A stretch of 64,000 nucleotides of DNA. Source: Solirubrobacterales bacterium (GTDB lineage: Bacteria; Actinomycetota; Thermoleophilia; Solirubrobacterales; Solirubrobacteraceae). Numbering within the stretch: the first letter of the stretch is position 1; every line of letters begins with the position of its first letter. The position numbers were made by a program, and so were the translations under genes. The notes below the pieces were generated by a model, which ran no database searches, was not told where the DNA came from, and saw nothing but the letters and a program-made list of their open reading frames with translations. The stretch spans positions 1 through 64,000 of the forward strand of contig DAHUYL010000190.1 of assembly GCA_027315255.1 (NCBI GenBank). The letters are read 5' to 3'. Positions 57,636-64,000 of the stretch are shown here, in pieces.

Positions 57636-58832
57636 ATGAGATTCCTGCGTACCGCCCCGACCCGCCGGCTGCTGGCACTGATCGCCGGTGTCGTCGCGTC
57701 AGTAGTCGGCTGCACCGCGATCGCCGTCGCCGCCACCAGCGGCGGTCCCGTACCCCAGCCCGAGCCGCTGGCGAAGGCCGTGCACGACGCGCTCGCCGCA
57801 CCGCAGGTGGCGGGGTTCAGCGCGCAGGTGACCTATACCAACAACCTGATCGCCTCGAGTGACATCCAGGGTTCCGATCCGCTGCTGACCGGCGCCAGCG
57901 GCCGGCTGTGGATCGCGCCGCACTATCTGCGCCTCGAGCTGCAGTCGAACAACGGCGATGCGCAGGTCGTCGCAGACAACGGCAACTTCTGGATCTACGA
58001 CCCGTCGTCGAACACGGTCTACCAGGGCTCGCTCCCGAGCAGTTCGGGCGGCAGCGGGTCGAGCTCGAGCTCGAGTTCGGGTTCGACAACCGATCAGATT
58101 CCGACGGTCGCCCAGATCCAGGACACGATCGACAAACTGGCCGCGCACCTGACCGGGCTGACCGCGGTCCCCACCGACGTCGGCGGTCAGGCCGCCTACA
58201 GCGTCACCGTCTCGCCGAAGGACACGAGCGGGCTGATCGGCTCGGTGCAGCTCGCCTGGGATGCGTATCACGGCGTCCCGCTCAGCTTCTCGGTATACGC
58301 CAAGGGTGATCCGAACGCGGTGCTGTCGCTCCAGGCGAGCGACGTGTCCTACGGGCCGGTGCCCCTCTCGACCTTCCAGATCTCGCCGCCTTCCGGCGCC
58401 AACAAGGTGACGCTCAGCTCCGGCACGCCGAGCACGGGCACGTCCGGCTCGACCGCGCCCGACACGACCCCGCTGACGTTCACCCCGGCTGCGCCGGCCA
58501 CCGCCGGCGGCATGCCGCTGACCGCCAGCCACCGCGCCGGCGCCGACGGCGAGCTGTTGAGCTACGGCACCGGCCTCGGCTCGGTCCAGGTGCTGGAGCG
58601 AGCGGGGTCGAACGCGGGGCCGGCGATGCCAGGCTCGGGTAGCGGCTCGGGCAGCGGCAGCAGCGGGAACTCCCCGCTGACGCTGCCGACCGTGAGCGTC
58701 AACGGAGCGACCGCGTCGGAGCTGTCGACCGAGCTCGGAACGGTGCTCGAGTACAAGGCCGGCGGCGTCGACTACCTCGTGTTCGGCTCGGTCCCGGCGT
58801 CGACCGCGATCGCCGTCGCGCGCGACCTGTAG
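57636..58832 (+). CDS. exported LolA/RseB-like (DUF2092-type) protein
   Basis: signal peptide-like N-terminus; RLWIAPHYLRLELQSNNGDAQVVADNGNFWIYDPSSNTVYQGSLP; Ser/Gly linkers. Confidence 0.75.
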   Translation: MRFLRTAPTRRLLALIAGVVASVVGCTAIAVAATSGGPVPQPEPLAKAVHDALAAPQVAGFSAQVTYTNNLIASSDIQGSDPLLTGASGRLWIAPHYLRLELQSNNGDAQVVADNGNFWIYDPSSNTVYQGSLPSSSGGSGSSSSSSSGSTTDQIPTVAQIQDTIDKLAAHLTGLTAVPTDVGGQAAYSVTVSPKDTSGLIGSVQLAWDAYHGVPLSFSVYAKGDPNAVLSLQASDVSYGPVPLSTFQISPPSGANKVTLSSGTPSTGTSGSTAPDTTPLTFTPAAPATAGGMPLTASHRAGADGELLSYGTGLGSVQVLERAGSNAGPAMPGSGSGSGSGSSGNSPLTLPTVSVNGATASELSTELGTVLEYKAGGVDYLVFGSVPASTAIAVARDL

Positions 58833-58854
58833 TGCGCCGTCGGCGACGCGACCG

Positions 58855-59820
58855 GTGAGCTCGCCGCCGATCGAGGTCCGCGGGCTGGTCAAGCGCTACG
58901 GCGCGGTGACCGCGGTCGCGGGCGTGGAGTTGACCGTGCAGACCGGCGACGTGTACGGCTACCTCGGCCCGAACGGCGCCGGCAAGACCACCTCGCTGCG
59001 GATGATGCTCGGGCTGATCCGTCCCGACGAGGGCAGCGTACGGCTGTTCGGCAAAGATCCGCAGGCGACGGTCGCGGCGCTGGACGGGGTCGCCGGGTTC
59101 GTCGAGGCGCCCGCCTTCTACCCCTATCTGAGCGGGCGGCGCAACCTCGAGCTGCTCGCGGCGTTCGACGGCGGCGACGCGCCGAGCCGGGTCGACGCGG
59201 CGCTGGACACGGTCGAGCTCGAGGGGCGCGCCGGCGACCGCGTCGGTGGCTACTCGCACGGGATGCGCCAGCGGCTCGGGATCGCGGCGGCGCTGCTGCG
59301 CGCCCCGCGGCTGCTGCTGCTCGACGAGCCCGCCACCGGTCTCGATCCCGCCGGCATGCGCGACATGCGACTGCTGATCCGGCGGCTGGCGGGCGAGGGG
59401 ATCACGGTGCTGCTGTCGAGCCACCTGCTCGGCGAGGTCGAGGAGGTGTGCAACCGGGTCGCGATCCTGCGGGCCGGCTCGATCGTGTACGAGGGGACGA
59501 TCGAGGCGCTCGCCCGCGGGGCCGGGACGGCGTACCGGCTGCGGAGCACCGACGACGAGCGGGCGTGCGCGATCTGTGCCGCCCAGCCCGGGATCGCTCA
59601 GGTCACGCCAGAGCACGGCCGGATCGCATTCAGCGCTGAGGAGGCCGCCGTCGCGGAGCTGTCGCGCGCGCTCGTGGAGGCGGGCGTGCTGATTCGCGAG
59701 CTGGCGCCCCAGACGGTCACGCTCGAGGACCTGTTCTTCTCGCTGACCGAGGGCGAGGGCGCCTCCGCGCTGGCGCCGGCGCCGCCGATCTCCGAGGCCC
59801 CCGCGGAGGTGGTCGGGTGA
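58855..59820 (+). CDS. ABC transporter ATP-binding protein
   Basis: YLGPNGAGKTTSLRMMLGLIRPDEG; YSHGMRQRLGIAAALLRAPRLLLLDEPATGLDPAGM. Confidence 0.95.
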   Translation: MSSPPIEVRGLVKRYGAVTAVAGVELTVQTGDVYGYLGPNGAGKTTSLRMMLGLIRPDEGSVRLFGKDPQATVAALDGVAGFVEAPAFYPYLSGRRNLELLAAFDGGDAPSRVDAALDTVELEGRAGDRVGGYSHGMRQRLGIAAALLRAPRLLLLDEPATGLDPAGMRDMRLLIRRLAGEGITVLLSSHLLGEVEEVCNRVAILRAGSIVYEGTIEALARGAGTAYRLRSTDDERACAICAAQPGIAQVTPEHGRIAFSAEEAAVAELSRALVEAGVLIRELAPQTVTLEDLFFSLTEGEGASALAPAPPISEAPAEVVG

Positions 59821-60695
59821 GCGCGGTCGCGGCATCGGCTCCGGACGCGGCCGGTGCGCCGGTCCGCGCCGGCAAGCGGCCGGGAGTCGGCGCGGTGTAC
59901 CGCTGGGAGCTGCGCAAGCTCCGCTATCAGAAGCGCACCTATCTGGGGCTCGGGCTGGCGGTGCTCGTGCCGATCCTGTTCACGCTCGCGATCCACTTCC
60001 ACCACAGCCGCCACCGCGGCGACTTCGCCTTCTCCGACTACCTGTCACGCAGCGGCCTGGCCGTGCCGCTGGTCGTGCTGCTGTTCGGCGCGATCTGGAT
60101 GTTCCCTTTGATCGTGGCGCTGGTCGCGGGCGACATCTTCGCCTCCGAGGACCACAACGGCACGCTCAAGACGATCCTCACGCGCTCGCTCGAGCGCCAC
60201 CAGATCTTCGCCGGCAAGGCGCTCGTGGCAGCGACCTACGCGATCGTGGCGGTCGCGCTCGACGGCACCGTGGCGGTGATCGCAGGCTGCCTGCAGTCGG
60301 GCTTCAACTCGCTGCAGTCGCTGTCGGGCACGATCGTGTCCGCGCCGAAGGCACTCGAGCTGGTGTACGCCAGCCTGCTCGTCTACCTGCTGCCGATCGC
60401 AGCGGTCGTGTCGATCGGGCTGCTCCTGTCGGCGGTGATGCGCAACAGCGCGGCCGCGGTCGTGGGCACGCTGATGTTCTCGCTGCTGATCCAGATCGTC
60501 GGGGTGCTGCCCGGACTCGAAGCGCTGCGCCCGTACCTGCTCAGCACCCAGTTCAACGCCTGGCAGGGCCTGCTGCGAACGCCGACCGACTGGACGCCGA
60601 TCGTCCGCGCCGTGTGGGTGTGCGCGCTGTACGCCGTGCCGGCGCTGGCCGCGGCGTTCCTGGTGTTCCTGCGACGCGACGTCGCGGGCGGCTGA
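59817..60695 (+). CDS. ABC transporter permease (ABC-2 type)
   Basis: GTG overlap with ATPase stop; YRWELRKLRYQKRTYLGLGLAVLVPILFTL; VALVAGDIFASEDHNGTLKTILTRSLERHQIFAGKAL. Confidence 0.9.
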   Translation: MSAVAASAPDAAGAPVRAGKRPGVGAVYRWELRKLRYQKRTYLGLGLAVLVPILFTLAIHFHHSRHRGDFAFSDYLSRSGLAVPLVVLLFGAIWMFPLIVALVAGDIFASEDHNGTLKTILTRSLERHQIFAGKALVAATYAIVAVALDGTVAVIAGCLQSGFNSLQSLSGTIVSAPKALELVYASLLVYLLPIAAVVSIGLLLSAVMRNSAAAVVGTLMFSLLIQIVGVLPGLEALRPYLLSTQFNAWQGLLRTPTDWTPIVRAVWVCALYAVPALAAAFLVFLRRDVAGG

Positions 60696-60843
60696 CGCGC
60701 TCGTAGCTGTCTGCGGTGCTGGCCGCTTGTGGGCTGGCCAGCACCGGCATGGCGTCCTTCCCAAGCGCTGGGGTGGCGGTCGCGCCGTCAGGTTCGCCGG
60801 GGGGAGATCGTGCGAGCTGGTAACACCGTGGGGAGGTCGCGCA

Positions 60844-61535
60844 ATGGACTCTCCGATGACATCCTCATCCACCCTCCCAGCGCCGGTCTCCTCCAGCGAT
60901 GCCTCGCTGCTCGCGGCCGCGCGCCACGATCCCGAGGCGTTCCGGGAGCTGTATGAACGCTACGCAGAGGCGGTGCACCAGTACTTCGTGCGCCGCACCG
61001 GCGACCGCGCTACTGCACTCGATCTGACCGCCGAGACGTTCGCCCAGGCGTGGTTCGTCCGCGCCCGGTTCCGAGACTCACGCACCGCGGCGGCGCCGAC
61101 GTCCGCGGATGGTGGCAGGCGGCACACTCGGGCTGGCCGGCATCGGCGCGGCGCTCGTGGTCGTCCTCGGCGGGTCGGCGGCGCCGGCATTTCGCGATCA
61201 CGCGCGACGCGAACGGTGTGCTGGTACACCTGAACAACACGACGCCGACGGAGCAGACGATTGGGCAGCTGAATGCGAAGCTCGCCAGCATGGGGCTGAA
61301 CGAGGGAGTCACGATCTACATGGCCTCGGGGGCGGTATCCGCCGGTGGGCCGGTGACCTGCACGCCGGGGCCCGGCTCGACCACCCCGGTCCAGGTGCTC
61401 GTCGGCGCGAACGGCACGGAGACGATCGCCGCGGGCCAATCGGCCGGCAACACCGCCGAGGGCACCTTCCATCTCGACCGCTGCGTCGTCGCGAGCAACA
61501 GCAGCTCGGGCAACAGCGGCAACACGGGCTCCTGA
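60844..61535 (+). pseudogene. sigma-70 family sigma factor N-terminal fragment fused to membrane/anti-sigma-like protein C-terminus, with frameshift
   Basis: SDASLLAAARHDPEAFRELYERYAEAVHQYFVRRTGDRATALDLTAETFAQAWFVRARFRD then abrupt switch; VAGGTLGLAGIGAALVVVLGGSAAPAF (frame of 61109) continues as AITRDANGVLVHLNNTTPTEQTIGQLNAKL only after a +1 shift near 61190. Confidence 0.8.
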
Positions 61536-61539
61536 TCCG

Positions 61540-63768
61540 GTGACGGCGGCCGGCGCCCGCCAGACCCGGGCGTCGACGCCGGCAGCCTCTACGGTACGGC
61601 CCTTGGCGTTCCCCAAGGGCCGTACCGCTTTGTCGTGGGCGTGGCTGGTCGTCGTGGCGGCGGTCGCCTGGAATCTCGTCAGCCTGCGTGCCGAGACACG
61701 CGCGGTCTCCTACCTGAACGACAGCTCGATGCACGAGCAGATGGTGCGGTTCGCGACATCGCAGCTGCGCGCGGGCCAGCTGCCGCTCACCAGCTGGTTC
61801 CCGTTCCTGGGCGAGGGGTCTCCGCATCTCCTTCACTATCAGAGCCTGCCGGCGATCCTGGCCGGGGCATTGGGTCTGCTGATCGGGCCTGACGCGGCAT
61901 TCCGCTGGTCGCTGTATCTGCTGCTGTCGCTGTGGCCGGTCAGCGTGTACCTGTCGGCTCGCGCGTTCGGCGCCCGCCCGCCGGCGGCGGCCGCCTCGGC
62001 CGCGATGGCTCCGTTCCTGGCGAGCGCCACCGGGGTCGGTTACGAGCAGCACGCCTACGTCTGGATCGGATACGGGGTCTGGACACAGCTGTGGGCGTCG
62101 TGGACGTTGCCGCTGGCGTGGGGTTACGGCTGGCGGGCGATCCGGGAAGGGCGCGGCTATCTCAGGGCGGGCCTGTTCACGGCCCTGACGGTCGCGCTGC
62201 ACTTCGAGACCGGCTACCTGGCGCTGTCGGTGCTGCTCGTCTGGCCGCTCGCCGCCGGGAGGCCCTTCGTCGCCCGCTTTCGGCGCGCCGCCGTCGTACT
62301 CGCTGGCTCGCTGGTCGCGTCGCTGTGGGTGATCGTGCCGCTGCTCGACCAGCGCAGCTGGGCGGCCGTCAACGAGCCCTTCCAGGGCACGGGCCTGGTC
62401 AACGGCTACGGCGCAGGCCGGGTCCTCGGCTGGCTGCTGTCGGGGCAGCTGCTCGATCACGGCCGGCTTCCGGTCGTGACCATGTTCGCGGCCGTGGGCT
62501 TGTCCCTGGCCTGGCTCGCGTGGTCCTCGAACGCCGACGGACGCGCCCTGCTGGTCGCGCTCGCGGTGTGCCTGCTGTACGCGTTCGGTCGCACGACTTT
62601 GGGGTCGCTGGTCGATCTGATCCCGGGCAACCAGGACCTGTTCTTTCGCCGGTTCATGATGGGCGTGCAGCTCGCGGCGCTGCTGCTCGCCGGTCGCGGC
62701 GCGGGGTGGCTGGCGGCTCGCTGCATGGCGCTGCTCCAGAACCGCGTCCGGCGCTGGCCGCGCCGCCTGTCGCCGGTAGCGGTGCTGGCCGCGGCGATCG
62801 CCGTGCTCGCGCCCGCGTGGCTACAGCTCGGCGCCTACGACAGCCGCGACGGCGCCGCGATCGCGGCGCAGCGCCGCGCCGACGCGACCCAAGGCGCCGG
62901 ACTCGATCGCCTGATCGCCGTGATCCGTCGCGAGGGCGGCGGACGCACGTACGCGGGGATGCCGTCGAACTGGGGGCAGAGCTTCACCGTCGGCGCGGTT
63001 CCCGTGTTCAAGTACCTGGAGAGCCGTGACGTCGACGAGGTCGGCTACACGCTGCGCACCGCCTCGCTGATGACCGACCCCGAGTACTGGTTCGACGAGC
63101 GCAACCCGAGCGACTACCGGCTGTTCGGAATCCGCTACCTGATCCTCCCCGCCTCGCAGCCGCCGCCGGTGCCCGCGCGATTGTCGATGCGCTCCGGCGC
63201 CTACTCACTCTGGACGCTGCCCGGCGCCGGCTACCTCCAGGTCGGCCGGACCGTCGGCGAGCTGTCGGCGAACCGGGCGAACGTCGGCGTTCGCAGCGTG
63301 CCGCTGCTGGACTCGCAGCTGGCGCAGGCGGGCGAGTACCTTCGCGTCGCCTGGGGTCAGCCCGGCGGTCGCGAACGCCGGCTGCCGCAGCCGACGCCGG
63401 CGCCGCCGGCCGGAACGCTGTTGGCGCAGTCCGACCGGCTGCAACAGGGACGGGTGGCGGCCAGCGTGCGGATGCGCCAGGCCGGGATCGTGGTGCTGAG
63501 CGCGTCGTTCGATCCAGGCTGGACGGCGACGGTCGACGGACGCCGGCAGCGCACCGAGATGGTGGCGCCCGCGCTCGTCGGCACGACCGTCCCCGCCGGC
63601 ACGCACCGGGTCGGCTTCCGCTTCCGCGGCTGGCCCGACTACCCGCTCCTGTTCGCGGTCTGCGCGGCCGCGCTGCTCGCGCTCGCCGCCACGGACGTCC
63701 GGCGGGCACGATCGGCGGCGCTCACGCGCGCAGCAGCCCGAGCGCCAGCAGCTCGCGAACCGCGGTGA
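61540..63768 (+). CDS. large multi-TM membrane protein (glycosyltransferase/YfhO-like)
   Basis: 742 aa, many hydrophobic segments, soluble C-terminal ASFDPGWTATVDGRRQRTEMVAPALVGTTVPAGTHRVGFRFRGW; true start possibly downstream of the 61592 hairpin. Confidence 0.75.
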   Translation: MTAAGARQTRASTPAASTVRPLAFPKGRTALSWAWLVVVAAVAWNLVSLRAETRAVSYLNDSSMHEQMVRFATSQLRAGQLPLTSWFPFLGEGSPHLLHYQSLPAILAGALGLLIGPDAAFRWSLYLLLSLWPVSVYLSARAFGARPPAAAASAAMAPFLASATGVGYEQHAYVWIGYGVWTQLWASWTLPLAWGYGWRAIREGRGYLRAGLFTALTVALHFETGYLALSVLLVWPLAAGRPFVARFRRAAVVLAGSLVASLWVIVPLLDQRSWAAVNEPFQGTGLVNGYGAGRVLGWLLSGQLLDHGRLPVVTMFAAVGLSLAWLAWSSNADGRALLVALAVCLLYAFGRTTLGSLVDLIPGNQDLFFRRFMMGVQLAALLLAGRGAGWLAARCMALLQNRVRRWPRRLSPVAVLAAAIAVLAPAWLQLGAYDSRDGAAIAAQRRADATQGAGLDRLIAVIRREGGGRTYAGMPSNWGQSFTVGAVPVFKYLESRDVDEVGYTLRTASLMTDPEYWFDERNPSDYRLFGIRYLILPASQPPPVPARLSMRSGAYSLWTLPGAGYLQVGRTVGELSANRANVGVRSVPLLDSQLAQAGEYLRVAWGQPGGRERRLPQPTPAPPAGTLLAQSDRLQQGRVAASVRMRQAGIVVLSASFDPGWTATVDGRRQRTEMVAPALVGTTVPAGTHRVGFRFRGWPDYPLLFAVCAAALLALAATDVRRARSAALTRAAARAPAAREPR
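61592..61627. terminator. perfect 15-bp inverted repeat, 6-nt loop
   Basis: CGGTACGGCCCTTGG-CGTTCC-CCAAGGGCCGTACCG. Confidence 0.6.
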
Positions 63769-63979
63769 CCGCGATCCGCGCGAGGTCGTCGCGATCGATC
63801 CCGCGACGACCGGACACGCGCTCGACGATCTGTCCCAGCGTCAACCGCCCGTCACAGGCGAACAGGATCTCGAGCGCGTCCGGATCGATGGCCGCGTGAA
63901 CGCCGAGTCCGCCAGCGAGCTCGAGGATCGCGGGGCGCGCGCCGAAACGGCCGTCGCGGCGGCGGAAGCGCTGCGACAC
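63722..63979 (-). CDS. hypothetical protein, probably C-terminus of a gene extending past window end
   Basis: ARPAILELAGGLGVHAAIDPDALEILFACDGRLTLGQIVERVSGRRGIDRDDLARIAVTAVRELLALGLLRA; frame stays open to 64000. Confidence 0.5.
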   Translation of the reverse strand: MSQRFRRRDGRFGARPAILELAGGLGVHAAIDPDALEILFACDGRLTLGQIVERVSGRRGIDRDDLARIAVTAVRELLALGLLRA

Positions 63980-64000
63980 GTCGGCGCCGTCCGGGAGCGA

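Noticed and set aside
58040-58095. GAGCTC/GAGTTC hexamer-like microsatellite
   Set aside because: Encodes a Ser/Gly linker in the LolA-like exported protein; ordinary low-complexity linker.
61592-61627. perfect inverted repeat considered as an insertion-sequence end
   Set aside because: No second copy, no transposase nearby and arms adjacent with a 6-nt loop; hairpin/terminator is a simpler explanation.

Overview
High-GC actinobacterial chromosome segment; gene content and codon usage suggest Thermoleophilia/Solirubrobacterales, which is inference only. No rRNA, tRNA or CRISPR array was recognised. About 57 credible genes or gene remnants are listed; most of the very long ORFs in the track are antisense artefacts of high GC. 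Main blocks: (1) ~1-16.3 kb and ~25-34 kb, an acyl-CoA catabolic island: three acyl-CoA dehydrogenases, SDRs, an APH/ACAD10-11-like kinase, two acyl-CoA ligases, two separate DUF35 + Ltp/SCPx-thiolase pairs, enoyl-CoA hydratase, aldehyde dehydrogenase, an FAD dehydrogenase, a sugar-type ABC importer, MarR and TetR regulators, and a methylmalonyl-CoA-mutase-like protein. Several promoters here share a GAACTnAGTTC-type box. (2) 16.3-24.8 kb, a signalling operon: poly-HAMP hybrid histidine kinase, REC-GAF-PP2C-HATPase fusion and STAS protein, followed by a convergent C-terminal-SARP regulator whose promoter and start region carry five 11-bp tandem repeats. (3) 34.4-38.0 kb, a DprE2/DprE1/UbiA operon for decaprenyl-phospho-arabinose with a natural Cys-to-Ala change at the benzothiazinone-target position, next to an unlisted 56-aa small protein. 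(4) 38-64 kb, mostly housekeeping, transport and two-component genes, with two pseudogenes: a P450 with an internal deletion, and a sigma/anti-sigma fusion with a frameshift. No calls were verified by database search.
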